Numbered from the stretch's first letter, positions 1 to 12,778 are shown. The stretch: DNA of 64,000 nt from Sambucus nigra (GCA_949130495.1 OX422215.1:71935244-71999243); one strand, 5' to 3'. Numbers and translations: made by a program. Notes: generated by a model from the letters alone, not told the origin.

Positions 1-220
1 TAATATCGAATAATCAACAAACTCTTAATCGTCCTTTATGTTAACCCATATAGCGCTAACACAACTCCTTAACCAACCTACCAACTGACATGTAGCCACA
101 AACCGACGTCTACATGGAAGGACCTATCTCCCACTGTCCCAAACTCGTAAATGAAGACCTCATGGAAAAGGATCAAAATAATAAACCTATACACGAGTGT
201 CATCAATAGCATTGTGAGTA
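1..220. other. Flank of Copia element A
   Basis: AT-rich sequence with no reading frame or motif I recognise. It is the left flank of the Copia element that begins near 221. Bases 216-220 (GAGTA) may be the left half of an imperfect target-site duplication matching GTGTA at 29794-29798. Confidence 0.5.
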
Positions 221-1463
221 TGTAAGTAAGGACAAATTTTATATTATGTCATGTTTGTAATCTATATTGGAAAATTTATAATATTGGCTTTTTTCGGTTA
301 GGACAAAACCGTTTGAGCCATAAGATAGGTTATGTTCAGTTTGTACCTTCAATCCTATGCATTTTAAAGACATAAAGTGGCCCGAGTAAAGCGACATTAA
401 ATTCATGATGAGTTTCATCTTCAACATTGGGAACTTAAGAAAGGTTTAATGTTTTATTATGTCGATCCCTGGGTTTTCAGTTTGGGTGTTTATAATTTAT
501 TAAGGCTAATTTTTGAAAGATTATTTCTATTGAAAATATATTTGGTTATAAAATTTATTCGAACGAATTTAATTTTTATTCAAATGAGATTCATAGTTTC
601 GTTCGAACGATTTTGGGGTTTTCGTTCAAATGATCATCGAGCGAAACTTTCTATCTTGGCAGAAATGTTTTGTTAGAATGTCATTTGATCCTCGTTCAAA
701 CGAGATTTGGTGTCTTGTTTGAATGATTTTTTTTTTGTTCACACAAGGTTGTCAAAGTCGTTCGAATGAGTAAGGATTTTGTTCGAACGACATACCTCAA
801 AATATGTGATATCGCCTTTTCACATTTTCAATAAATACAAGGTCTAGTACAGTTATTTTACGAATAAGGGTTTAGAAAATAGTTTTCTAAATAAAAAAAT
901 ATAGCCTCATAGAACCCCGTTTACACCCAAAAGTTTGAGATCCAAGAATAAATATGAATTTCTAATTTGTGATCTCCAGTTTTGAGCACCAAAGTTTGTT
1001 TACTCTACACTGTTCGAGTTTGTTTATCACGGTGGATTCCGTGTTGTCGTGGTGACGGTTTCTAGTCAAATATTGGTGGAGTGAGGACCGTTGATGAATT
1101 CCTACAGTGTTGCCGTGAAGAAGGTTCTAGTGAAGAATGGATCAGTCTTGAAGGCATCGAGTTGTGTGAAGTAAGTCTATCTATCAGTATTGTATAAAAC
1201 CTATATCGTAGTGAATTTATTAAGCTAGGCCATCTGAAGTTTTTTCCATTGTGAGTTTTCCTCGTACATCATGGTGTTGTTTGATTGGTTTATTTTATCC
1301 TTGTTATTCACCTAGATGCGTGTTGAGACAAGATAAAATTGGACTAAATTTTATATAACATTTGTTTAATTGGTGCTTGGTTTTGGTTACTTTAACACTC
1401 GATTAATTAAAATAAAATTAAAATTTGGTTTTTGGTAACTCTATAACTATTAGGCGTTTCTCA
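221..1463 (+). repeat. 5' LTR of Copia element A
   Basis: It aligns along its length with 28541-29793, from the shared segment beginning TAAGGAC near 227 to the terminal TTTCTCA. The left start is set at TG 221; the equivalent bases in the right copy are degenerate. Between about 555 and 795 the LTR has a cluster of GTTCGAACGA-like motifs. Divergence from the right copy is high (well over 10% by eye), so this is an old insertion. Confidence 0.75.
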
Positions 1464-1466
1464 AAT

Positions 1467-1478
1467 TGGTATTAGAGC
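1467..1478 (+). promoter_or_regulatory. Primer-binding site of element A
   Basis: TGGTATTAGAGC starts three bases after the LTR end. It differs at one base from TGGTATCAGAGC, the usual initiator-methionine tRNA primer site of plant Copia elements, and fixes the element's orientation as plus. Confidence 0.8.
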
Positions 1479-1553
1479 ATGTGCACTAAGCTATCATGTT
1501 GATCCTATTCTTATTGTGTTTAGGGCTTTTTTTATTGTGTTTAGGGCTTTTTT

Positions 1554-3329
1554 ATGAATTTTAATCGTGAGGGAAGTTCCATTACCTAGCCTCCCAAGTT
1601 TGATGGCTCAAACTATACCCATTGAAAGGCGGGGATGAGATTTTTCTTAAACTCTATTGATGAGAATGTGCGGAACTTGGTAGAACAAGGGTGGTATCCT
1701 CTTACTGAAAATGGTTTGGTTAAAGAGTTTTCCCTTTGGACAAAGGTTGAAAAAGATACATCGACTTTTAATTTTAAGGGTGTGAATACAATCTTTGTGT
1801 TATCACCGATGAACAGTTTAAGAGAATTATGACTTGTGAGAGCACTAAAGATGCTTGGGAAATTTTAAAATCGATACATGAGGGTATTGACACGGCTAGG
1901 GTTTATAAGTTATAAAATCTGAGAACCAAGTCTAAAACGATAAAAATGGGCGATCATGACTTATTTGATGAATTTTATACTAAAATGTCATATATTGTTA
2001 ACTCCTCGTTTAAATTAGGTGAACCTATCCCGGAGCTGAAAGTGGTGAGAAAAATCTTAAGGCCGTTACTTGAAAGATTTAATGCCAAAAAACAGGGTCC
2101 AAGATTCTCTTGGCTATGTTAATACTATGAGATTTTAAGAACTTGTAAGTCAACTTCAAACCTATGAGATGAACATGTGTCCTCCTAGGAAGAAACAAGA
2201 AAAGAGCGTAGCTTTAAAAACCCGCATGGAGGATGTGTCGGATTACGATAGTGAGTTTGAGTTAAAACCTGAAGAGATTGTTAGGTTTGCGAAAAAGTTC
2301 ACAAAATCTCTTAAGCTTAGAGAAGATAAGAATTTTAATAAAAAATCCAAGAACTTCAATAAAGACTAGGAAGAAGACGAATAACCATAAGGAGGTGGAT
2401 AACCAGAACAACTTTTATGAATTCCAAGGGTTTGGTCATCATGCTTTTGAGTGTCCCACTAAATTAAGGAAAGAAGGTAAGAAGCCTAAAGCTTACAGTG
2501 CAACCCTTAGTGATAGTTAGTCGAAAAGGAAACCAAATTCTACCATGGAGTGTAATTACGCCGCTTTCATGGATAGTCATGTGAGAAAAAAATAAAATAA
2601 AATTCCATTGATGAAGATGATTATGTGCATGATAGTTTTGAGGTCCGATATTATGATTTCCATGTTTGTAAAAAGGAATAATAAGAGGGGGAGAGTGAGC
2701 TTCAAGTTACCTTTTGTGATTTGTATATCGAGTCGCTGAAATGTAAGAAGCCTAACTTGAAGTTGAAGGCTAATTTGAAAGAATGTGTTATCGGTATTAA
2801 TGATAAATTGATTGAGTATTTAAGGTCACGTGATGAGACTCTTAGGGAAAAGCTAGAATACGTTGAAGGGGATAGAGATAACGTTCATGGATCGTTTAAA
2901 ATTTTAAAGGAGTCCCAAAAATTTGACGAGTCTAACCTTTTGCTTGTGTTTAGGATTTTTATGTTAAAAGATGAATTGAGAGACTCAATTCGTGTCAAAT
3001 TTGATTTGGAATCTAGGTCAGAAAAGTTGGATAAAATATTAGGCCCCATCAAACTAAAAAATGATAAGATAGGTTTAGGCTACATAGATCCTGATGCTTT
3101 TGCTCCAAAAGCCAAGATCAAGATTTTGAGAGAATCAACCATTGCTAAGGACATTTCTAAAGGTAACACTCCTTGTGTCTACACATGTACATATTGTTAT
3201 AGGAAAGGTCACCTTAGGAGGTTTTGTTTTGCTCTTAGAAAAAGTTCTATGAAGTCTGAATCTTGTGTCACTACTATTCCCAAAACCCGAGGCATTAAAT
3301 CATCATATATTTGGGTTAAAAAAATCTGA
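1554..3329 (+). pseudogene. Decayed Copia gag (UBN2-type) of element A
   Basis: The likely start is the ATG at 1554, shortly after the primer site. The first part reads as the N-terminal domain of Copia gag (PPKFDGSNYTH, then RFFLNSIDENVRNLVEQGW), with in-frame stops where Trp is expected. After a +1 shift near 1820 it continues with the UBN2-like segment (CESTKDAWEILKSIHEG). A first knuckle near 2415-2455 has lost its two leading cysteines (FYEFQGFGHHAFEC). The last open segment, 2721-3329, is charged and probably coiled, and ends with an intact CCHC knuckle (CTYCYRKGHLRRFC). Gag packages genomic RNA into particles. Several stops and shifts make this copy non-functional. The order of domains matches SIRE-type gag, but no pol follows. 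Confidence 0.75.
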
Positions 3330-3914
3330 TTTAGAGGCACTTAATATTAGACTTGTTGATTCTCATATGATTTCACACGATTCATCACATGCTAATCTTA
3401 TGAGTGATTGTGTTTGCATGTTTTTCGCACATTAGTTTTGTGTTTCATGTTATATGTTATAACTAGTGCTATGAAGTTTTTGTTTTTCTGTATTTTGATT
3501 ATTTATTTTTGAGTCCAAATGAAAAAATCAAAAATATTTTGTCTCTTTTGTGTAGTTAGTTTTACATTTGGTATATTGGTGTGTTTGAATCCCATTCATT
3601 CTGTGTTTTTCATGTGGCTAAAACATTAGAGGATAATTTACAATGCTTTGGATTGTTTCTTAATCATGACTTGCATTGAGTTTTTCTTATTTGGTTTTGC
3701 TTAAAGGATTCATCAATGTATATGCCTCTGCACAAATTTTTACGAACTCTTTTGAATTTTAACATCTTATGTTATATGAGCTATGCGAGGTTTTCTCCTA
3801 TCAATCTTGTAAAATACATATCTTTATATTAAAGGAATTTGTGATTGTAAGAACCATTGAATGAGAATGTTCTTGGGAATGAAAGAATTAGAGTGTGCAA
3901 TGGAAAGGGTTATG
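3330..3914 (+). other. Non-coding internal DNA of element A
   Basis: AT-rich sequence with no reading frame of note. It continues the internal region of element A after gag and is cut at 3914 by insertion of element B. Bases 3910-3914 (TTATG) are the left target-duplication copy for B. Confidence 0.6.
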
Positions 3915-6754
3915 TGTAACACCCCGTATTTTTGAGTATTTAAAATTTATTTAATTCAGTCATTTTAAATTACACGTGTGCCATAATTTAATTGAATTAA
4001 ATATTACATGTTGATTAAAATATTAATCTAGAGAGATAATGACTAATGTTTACAAATATAAATACTAAATGAATAGTAAATAATTATTTTCACGTCATAG
4101 CGAGTGATAGTGACGTGATAGTGTTTTATATCAAACGGGTGTTGTGTGTAGACTATAGGAGGTCGAGATGGAAAACTATTTTAGAGTAACTCGAATAGTG
4201 ATTTTGAGGTCACGGTTGATCCCCAAAGGATCGAAATAGTCATAATAGTATACTTGGGTGTCTTTGTTTGGGTTCCAGGGCGATTTAAGACCAACTTAAC
4301 ACCATATGAGAGCATTTCGATAATTTGGGATAGTAGGGTTGGAGGAGCTACGAATTTCCAAGTGTTATATCATCCCCTTGGAGTTTGAGGCTAGGGTAAA
4401 TACAATTTTGAGAGAGGAGAGTTCATAAGATAGAAAGAAGAGAAGAACCTAGGCTTTGTCACACAATTTCTCATCACCAAAGTCGCCAGAATTGTGATCG
4501 GAACGAGGGAAGAACGCCTTCATCACACAAAAGATGAATTTAGACCTGATACTCTAAAGGTAAGTGTTCATTTGCAGTTTTTAAAGCATGTTATAATACC
4601 TATGTAGTGCAGGGTTGAATTGCATGATTAAATTGACAGATTCTTAGATTTAGAGGGTGTAATGCATGATTTGGGGTAGGAAATTCATGTTGGATTAATT
4701 TCTTAAAATTTATATGATGAAATCTGAGATTGATGATGAATAATATGCAAGAAATATCGATATTTTGTTAATTACATGTGAATAACATCATAACTTAGGA
4801 TTTTGAGTGTTATGGGGTTAAAATATATTCTTGGATAGATTTTGTATGATTTTAAGGTGTTATTTACGTTAGAAATCGTCCACAAACATATATTTGATGT
4901 TTGATAATGTTGGTTGGGAGTTTAGGATTTTTGTATAGACGTTTGAATAATTTTTCATGTAGAAAACTCGTAACACCACAACGAAGAAGACGAATCTGTC
5001 AGGTGCGAATCGATTCATCTTGAGGATCGAATCGATTTGACTGCCCTTTATGCCCTAAATTTCACGAGTAAACAATGAGGGGACTTTTGGATTATCCTTA
5101 AACTATAGGGAGGGACCTATTAAATTCTAGTAGGCTATGACAAGGATTCGGTTTAGCCCAAATGAGGAAAATAAGGCTAGGACCTTCGGGCATAATATGA
5201 AATTTAAGAAATTTCGAGAATTGAAACAGGTGACGGGGAGTGTGAGTAAACCAAAGTTGTGAACTAGTAGGATAGAGGGATATTAACTGATATTAATTAA
5301 GGGGTAACTAGGACCCTTCGGGTAGCGAGTGATACTAAAAGATATAAGAAAAGAGGTTATATGAGTACGTTTAGTATTCGAGAGGTATATACTATGTAAA
5401 TGTTTATATGATGGATTGTGTGTATATCTAATGAATAATATGTATATATAGGTTGTATGAATATCTATTGCTGTGATTTGACTATGTGTGTGAACATACC
5501 TACTCTACCTGCTATAACAGGAGGTTCCACGCAAAGGGCGATCCCACCTTGACGATTCCAGTGAGATGCGGATGTGTGCCTCAGAACATAGAACTTAGGG
5601 CGGCTTACTATGTATTGTGTATTAGTGGGATCGGTGTGTCATTTGGGTACGTTCGGTATGTGCGTATTCCAAAGGCTTAAAACTATGTTCGCCACCATTC
5701 TGTGTTGTTTGATTGAGGGTTCGAGGAGATATTCTGAACCGATAGTCCTTGATTTGGTATGAGAGGAACATGGACATGATAACAGAGTATGCAAGCATCG
5801 CGGTGGCCATTCCGTAGGATGGTATATTTGTATATATTATGTGTGTTAAATATATATAAATGTGATAAATCTACTTATGTGTGATGGTACAATTAATAGA
5901 TTGTGTATATCTAAAAGTAGTTTAAGTAAAGAAACTTAAATAATGACTCAAATGATAATATGTGAGTAATATTAATTATCGGCAGTTAGTAGCATGTCGT
6001 ATGTGTAATATGAGGGAGGAAAACCTTTTGAAGTTAGTTAAATACGTATCTAGTTAAGCTGGGTAGCATAGCTAGGTAGGATGCGTTAAGTGTGCAATTT
6101 AGATGAGAGGTGAGGAACTCAATGGAGCGTGTGCGAAACTAACATGTGTATCTAATAACTGTTTTTAAACTATTATTTAAATACTTGCAAAATATTTTCA
6201 AACGGTTTGGTCTCTGACCCTTTTCAAATCTATTTTCCAAAATATTTTAGGTGTACAACCATAGGGACGCCCATCTTGATGATTCTTTCGAGGGATGCGT
6301 AGCTACAACATTTGTGGAGGCTTGCAGGAATTTTCTTAGACGCTTCAGATATTCATTCCTAGATTAGGAGTTTCATTTCAATATTTTCATTTGGGCATAT
6401 TGTCCCTTCATACTATTCAATACTCCAATTTATTTATTAGACTTTGGGGATTCAGTTTATTATTTCAGAATTGCACTTGAAATTATTATGGGAATCGATG
6501 GTTTATTCGGTATTATTGATTTAGTTCTTTATCGTGTGTTGGATTCAGATATTTATTGTGGATGGTTTGCTACTTTATGTATTTTCCACATGTTGTTATA
6601 ATGAAAGATAAAATTTGACACCGGATTAATTTAACATAGGTGGTTAGTAAATTAAAAAGTTTTCGACAGTGATGCTAAGAATGAATCAAGTGAGATACCT
6701 GTTTGTTTTAATAAAGGACTGATCACCCATGGTTACTTTAGGCGGGTTGTTACA
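3915..6754 (+). repeat. 5' LTR of Gypsy element B
   Basis: The LTR is 2,840 bp, TG...CA, starting TGTAACACCCC and ending GGGTTGTTACA directly before the primer site. Its first 560 bp align with 12758-13317 and its last ~45 bp with 27509-27555. It is also recognisably related to the solo LTR at 29959-32910. A TATAAATA occurs at 4057, but I cannot say whether it is the promoter. Short reading frames near 5486-5810 look like chance. Confidence 0.85.
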
Positions 6755-6756
6755 GA

Positions 6757-6768
6757 TGGTATCAGAAC
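6757..6768 (+). promoter_or_regulatory. Primer-binding site of element B
   Basis: TGGTATCAGAAC lies two bases after the LTR end. It is close to the initiator-methionine tRNA site used by chromoviruses and fixes both the LTR boundary and the plus orientation. Confidence 0.8.
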
Positions 6769-6945
6769 ATCAGGTTAAAGTGTCTATAGGATCTATAATG
6801 GCTTACTACAACTTCAACATAGTGTTCTTTGACATAGAGCCCTATTATTAGGACTGTTGCATTCATGATTACATATTTGAGATTATGTTCTTTTGTTATT
6901 ATATTTGTATTGACTGTGAACTCATACAACTCGATCTCCTTTCAG

Positions 6946-8029
6946 ATGACGCCCAAGAGAGGATGACCAGGGAGGTCAGGGACTAGAGCTGAGGTGATGG
7001 AAGCTCAGAAGGAGCCACAGGAATCGCAACCACGACCATTATAGGGTTCAGTGTTAGCAACAGAGGTGGAAGGGATTGTGGCACAGAAAGTTAACGCTGC
7101 TATGACTGCCATGACTCATCATTTTTCTCAGGACCAACAACCACCATAGCCAGTGGAACCGATTATTCAGGCCCATTTGGGGCCCTCAGATTGGCAGAGA
7201 GTGAGGGAGGCATCCCAGAAAGGCTACCCACCCGAGTTTCAGGGTAGCTCAAATATGATTTTGGCGTGCCAATGGAAGAAAGATATTCAGCACTAGTTGG
7301 GCATGGTTGAGTGTTGCGGAAGCAGATGCTGGCCACTTTTAGGCTTGTTGGAGTAGTGCTATAATGGTGGGAGTCGGTTATTACTGCCAAGGAGAGGGAC
7401 ACAATGTCCATTATCGAGTTCTGGGTGCAGTTTGACATAGGGTTACCCCTCAGTAGCTGAGTACGAGGAGGATTTCACTCGCTTGGCTAATTTTATGCCA
7501 CATGAGGTGAACAATAAAGAAAATAAGAAACTAAATTTTATGGATGGACTAGCCTGGAGGATCAGTAAACACTTAATTGGTAACCTCACATTGATGATGT
7601 ATATTGATTTTATTAATGTCGCACTTCTACATTTCGAGGACCATCGCTTCCATGTGAAAGGAAACAAGAGAGGAGGTGAGCCTAGCATGCCGGGCAAGGA
7701 AGGGGAAAGTGCTACTAGCGGAGCACCACAACAGCAGAAGAAGTCAGGCAGACACCTGTGGAAGGATTCCTTATAAGGGGATCAGGCCAAGAGATTTAGA
7801 TCTGGGGGTTATTGACCCGATGGAGGTCTCAGAGAGGGCCAGAAGGGTCCTCAATAGTAGCAGGTTCCTGAACGTCATAAGGGCCAAGGGAACAATGGGG
7901 GAGGCCAGCAGAGCTAATAGCAGGGTCATCACCGTAAGGGCCATTAGGGTCAGAGATAGAGACACTTATCGAGCCAGTGCTTTATTTGTGGACAGACGGA
8001 CCACAAGAGGAGAGACTTCCCACAACTGA
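6946..8029 (+). pseudogene. Decayed gag of element B
   Basis: The likely start is ATG 6946 (MTPKR...), 190 bp after the primer site. The capsid-like part can be followed through several stops: SDWQRVREASQKGYPPEF near 7180, then VAEYEEDFTRLANF near 7450, continuing openly to about 7776 with an ALLHFEDHRFHVKGNK stretch. The downstream segment to 8029 is basic (Arg/Gly-rich) in a shifted frame and ends near a degenerate zinc-knuckle region. This is the nucleocapsid precursor of a chromovirus, dead through at least five stops and two shifts. Confidence 0.7.
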
Positions 8030-8186
8030 GTAGAGAACCACAGCAACGGGTGCCCAGCACAGGCAGCAGGCACAAATACCACCTACAGCACCAAACCCAC
8101 TAGCCCCACTATAGTAGGGGAAGTTACAGTATGGATGTGTCTATAACGTCCGAGATGTAACCATACAATAGTCCCCACAGGCCCCA

Positions 8187-8603
8187 TTGACAGTTAAGGG
8201 TACGTTTCCTATTCACGAGCTTGAGGGTGGAATTTTTTTTTATACGGGGGCATCACACTCTTTCATAGGGACCAGATTTGCACGAGCTGTCAATCTACTA
8301 GAGATAATCGGTAGTCTCCTTATGTGTGTGGAGTCATCATTGGGTAATGGATCACTTATACACTCAATCTGTAGGGGTGTTGACATCGATGTGAGTACAT
8401 TATGTTTCATCACCGACCTTCTCGTGTTAGATATGGAGGGGTATGATGTCATTTTGGGTATGGATTGGTTAGCTAGATACTGGGAGATAGTGGATTGTTT
8501 TGGGAGAACTATTGTGTTCTCATTTCCAGGGCAGGATATGTTCTTAGTAGCCATGTGTAGAGGGGTCTTGAAGGTAATCCTGAGATTAGGGATAATTCCC
8601 TAA
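8187..8603 (+). pseudogene. Retropepsin-like protease domain of element B
   Basis: The 138-codon frame shows the chromovirus protease signature: a flap and active-site segment (FYTGASHSFIG) and the downstream hallmark YDVILGMDWLARY, where the chain leads into reverse transcriptase. The active-site Asp expected before Thr-Gly-Ala is Tyr here, so the enzyme would be inactive even without the stop at 8601. In an active element this domain would cleave the gag-pol polyprotein. Confidence 0.75.
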
Positions 8604-9742
8604 TTGGCAATAGTGTTTGAGATTAAGCAACCGAGGCAGCTCAAGCGTGGCAACTCAGTGAGGCAGCTTGGTGTGGCAAATCATACTTTAACTTATTGTA
8701 TTAATCATATTGTATTTCTGTTTATGTTGACTGTAAGCTATAATGGTTGTAATGATGTAACGATAATAATAATGAGTTTTAGTGTGACGTCAAACGGTAC
8801 TCGCGAGAGACCAGGCTTGGCAGGGCCTGGGAGAGCTTTCATGCTCTATCGAATAACCTCATTCCGGGAACTTTAAAGGGACTTGGTTTGGAGGATTGAG
8901 AAGTGAGGCACCGTTGGGTCTTGTCCTGACCATCTTAGATACAACTGGTAAAACATCGAAGGACCCTGATCGTGGAACCTCGGGCGGAGCAGCTTGGAGT
9001 TCCATCGGGCGTTGAGTTGTGAACCAAACAGCCATCTACTATAGATTATGTCACTAGCCAGCTAAACAATATCAGACCCACACTTGAGTAAACCACCGTG
9101 GTATTTGGGGTTGTCGGGTAGTTGGTGAGCCACCTCTGCGACAACATCCCCCCTGACACACAGTGGTTAGGCAAAAGGCATGTCTTGGTATTTAATGTTT
9201 ATGACGTGGAGATAACTAGTGAATCAGGCATTTAATGTTGTGACATAAAGTATGAGGGATGTCTTTCATAGTCTTTAATGACTGAGTTGCCTCGGGGGTC
9301 GTGTGGGGGGCTATTTAAGGACCCCAACCACCTTTGAGTAAGGGGAGATCTTTTGAGAGTTTAAGGAGTTATTTCTAGAGAGAATACAGATAAGAGAGAG
9401 TTATTACAAACCAGAGGGTTTACTCACTCACCATTGTTATTTATTATGAAGCTTTTAATGCTTAACAGAGATTCTTGAGGGTATTTGGTGTGTTTCTACC
9501 TGCCTACCAAGGTGTATCTAGGATGCTTACTTCTCTCTCCCTCTAGCTAAGTTACTTCTAAGTTCTTTACTACTTTTCTGAGTTATACACAAGAGATTTG
9601 TGAGTTTAAACTAAGTCTTATCTTCATTGAGTTTGTGTTTGCATGTTTTATCACTAATCCAAGGTTTTAGCTAATTAACTTATCATCACCATACTTCGAA
9701 AGGGGTTATGCCTCCATCTTATCTAAAGTACCCTCCTACACC
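8604..9742. other. Non-coding insertion between protease and reverse transcriptase of B, possibly a solo LTR
   Basis: About 1.1 kb of non-coding DNA separates the protease from the N-terminus of the reverse-transcriptase region, which are normally adjacent in chromoviruses. It contains TATTTAAG at 9312 followed by a purine-rich leader, as in an LTR promoter. I could not find clean TG...CA ends or a target duplication, so the solo-LTR reading is a suggestion only. The exact edges are uncertain by about 100 bp on each side. Confidence 0.4.
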
Positions 9743-11250
9743 ATGCCTCTTCCTGAGGAAGGGTCGAGCACTCATCTGTATTACATTGAGGATGAGAGCT
9801 CACAGGTGGTACTTGTTTCTTTAGACTTGATTTCAGTGGTTAAGGAGTTTGAGGACGTATTTCAGGAGATAACCGTGCTGATGCCTAGCCGGGAAATTGA
9901 GTTCATTATTGACCTAGCACCAGGTACGAGACATATCACCCGAGCGCCTTATCGTATAGCCCTATCTGAAATTAGGGAGTTGAGGGAGCAGATCCAGTAT
10001 CTCCTGGGATAGGGTTTCGTCCGACAGAGTACATCACCACAGAGTGCACCGGTGTTGTTGGTCTATAAGAGGGATGGATCGCTTTAGTTATGTATCGATT
10101 ACAGGGAGTTTAACAAGGTCACGATACGAAATAAGTACCAACTGTCCTCTATCGATAATCTATTCGACCAGATGAGTGGAGCAGCTTACTTCTCCAAGAT
10201 AGATCTAAGGATGCTTACTTCTCCAAGATAGATCTAAGGTTCGACTATCATCAGTTTCGCGTCAGAGAGGAGGACATTCCTAAGACTACTTTTCTGACAT
10301 GATATGGGTCATACGAGTTTTGGGTGATTCCATTTGGGCTCACCAATGCACTAGCGGTGTTCATGGATTTGATGAATCGAGTTTTCAGAGAATTCCTTGA
10401 CCAGTTCATGATTATGTTTAACGACGATATTCTGGTTTACTCTCGTTTTGATGATGAACATGCCGAGCATCTATGAATGGTTTTGCAGACATTACGAGAG
10501 CACCAATTGTACACCAAATTTGAGAAGTATGGGTTTTGGCTTTGAGAGGTGCAGTTTTTAGGCCACATTGTGTCTGACAGGGGTATTGCGATTGATCCAA
10601 GAAAGGTGTTGGTGGTTAAGGAGTGGGAATAACTCACGACACCGATCGAGGTTCGTAGTATTCTGGGGATGGACGGATACTATAGACAATTCATTATGGG
10701 TTTTTCGAAGATTATGGGTCCATTAACGAATCTGACTCATAAGGGGTGTCATTTATTTGGGACGACCATTGCCAGTTAAATTTCAATGAGCTAAAGGAAA
10801 AATTGACCTCAACACCTCTACTTCCATTGCCTAGGAAAGGAGTGGAGTATCATGTCTACACAGATATAACCTTGTAGGGACTTAAAGAAGTATTACATCA
10901 GAAGGAGAGAGATATAGCTTATGCATCTCTCAAGCTTAAGATACATGATAGAAATTACCCCATGCATGACTTAGAACTAGCATCAGTTGTGTTTTCCTTG
11001 AGGATTTGGAGGCACTATCTTTTGGGGAAGCAGTTTACCTTGTTCACGGACTATAAATCACTTTAGTGTTTGTTCACGTAGAAGGATATGAATATGAAAC
11101 AAAGGAGATGGTTAGATTTCATGAAGGATTACCATTTTGATATTCAATATCATCCTAAGAAGTCGAACCTGGTAGCAGACGCGTTGAGCCAACGACCTAC
11201 TGGAGAGATAGCGGAGGTTCAGAAGGCAAAATGGAGAGATCTTCGATATG
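9743..11250 (+). pseudogene. Decayed reverse transcriptase and RNase H of element B
   Basis: It opens with the segment typical of chromoviruses before the fingers domain (VKEFEDVFQEI, then IEFIIDLAPGT, then RAPYRIALSEIRELREQI). After a stop at ~10010 it continues with GFVRQSTSPQSAPVLLVYKRDGSL and [18 protein letters not shown] 29-bp tandem duplication at about 10187-10243 breaks the frame inside [10 protein letters not shown]. The catalytic motif survives as FNDDILVYS (usual form [FV]IDDILVYS). RNase H is nearly unreadable; only its end survives clearly ([31 protein letters not shown], about 11104-11200). Many stops. Confidence 0.75.
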
Positions 11251-12778
11251 ATGATGAGGTTGCCAGAGCTTTTATGTACGTATTTACTATTATGTTCGAG
11301 ATTATTATTAGGGTGGTCAAAGCCCAGGTAGGGGGTTAGTATTGCCAGGATAGAGTTTGTCAGTTGTTAGTCGACGGGGTAGAGTCGTATTCGAGATCAA
11401 TTCAGAGGGAGGTCTGCATTTTAATGGGAGACTTATGGTTCAGGAGGATGCAAATTTGAGATATGAAGTGATGTCAGACTCTCACGAGTCCAGATTTACG
11501 GTATATCCCGATGGGGATGAGATGTACCAAGATATGCTCAGGAAATATTAGTGGTTGGGGATGAAGAGGGACATAACAGAGTTTGTCTCAAAGTGTGCTA
11601 CCTGCCAGCTAGTGAAGGTAGACTACTAGAGATCGATCAAGATATTACAACCAATCGATATCCTAGTGTGGAAATAGGATAGTGTCTTCATAGGTTTCAT
11701 TATCGGGCTACCAATATCACAGCTAGGTCACGACTCCATATGGGTGATAGTGGATCGTTTGACCAAGGTGGCCCATTTTCTTCCAGTTTGTAGAGATTTT
11801 GAGACGAGCCAGTATGCGCAGTTGTTCATCTCTGAGATAGTACGGCTACACAGTGTTCCGACTAATATTATGTCCAATCGGGATAAGATCTTTATGTCCC
11901 ATTTCTGGCAAAGCTTTCAGGAGGCTATGGGATGGATTTACAGTTGAGTACAATGTATCACCCACAGAAAGATGGGCAGACAAAAAGAGTTAATGAGATT
12001 CTAGAGGATGTGCATACTTGACTTCGAGGGAGGATGGGAGAAGTATCTTCAATTGGAGTTTGTGTATGACAACTCCTACCAGTTCACCATCAGCATATAA
12101 CCATTTTAATCATTGTATGGATGGCCTTGTCGTTTGATCACTTACTGGTTAGAGGTGGGAGACAACAAATTATTGGGGCCAAACATGATTCAGGACACCA
12201 CTTCCAAGATTGAGTTGATTCGAGGGAGCATCTGTATAGTCCAAGATAGGAAGAAGAATTACGTCGATGTAGATAGGATGCACATTGAGCTTGAGGTTGG
12301 GGACTAAGCATTGTAACGGGTATCTCCTATGAAGGGGGTCAAGAGGTTTGGTAAGATGGGGAAGCTAGCATCGAGATATGTGGGACCATTTTTTATCATT
12401 AAGAGGGTGGGACCAGTAGCATTTAGGCTGGACTATCTGAGCACTTATAGCGGATTCACGACGTCATCGCTGAAGACGTACCAGAGGAGTGAGAGGAATT
12501 TCTGGAATGTCCCATTAGAGGAGATTGACTTACAACCAGATATCTTGTACGAGGAGAGACCCGTGATGATAGTTGATCGTAGTGAGCGTAAGCTGCGGTC
12601 TAAGATGGTACACTTGGTTCGAGTTCAGTGGAGGCACCACAATGTTGATGAGTCGACATGGGAGCGGGAGGATGACATGCACGAGCAATATCCAGAGTTA
12701 TTCACCCTAGGTACGTCCCAATTTCGAGGGCCAAATTCCTTCGTTAGGGGGGAAGTATGTAATACCCCGTATTTCTGA
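11251..12778 (+). pseudogene. Decayed integrase with C-terminal chromodomain, element B
   Basis: The zinc-binding N-terminal domain is recognisable near 11540-11620 (YQDMLRKY, then a shifted EFVSKCATCQLVK). The integrase core follows: IVDRLTKVAHFLPV near 11746 and the second acidic region SNRDKIFMSHFWQSFQ near 11874. The open frame 12329-12778 holds the C-terminal GPF/Y module (RYVGPFFIIKRVGPVAFRL) and a chromodomain (YEERPVMIVDRSERKLR ... VQWRHHNVDESTWEREDDM). In live chromoviruses the chromodomain steers integration toward heterochromatin. The core is interrupted by several stops; the chromodomain part is intact. Confidence 0.8.
12746..12757 (+). promoter_or_regulatory. Polypurine tract of element B
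   Basis: A run AGGGGGGAAGTA abuts the TGTAATACCCC start of the 3' LTR. This is the plus-strand priming site for second-strand synthesis and marks the LTR boundary. Confidence 0.75.

Noticed and set aside
5486..5810. Short frames in the B 5' LTR
   Set aside because: Inside an LTR, overlapping on both strands, no homology seen and not conserved in solo LTR D.
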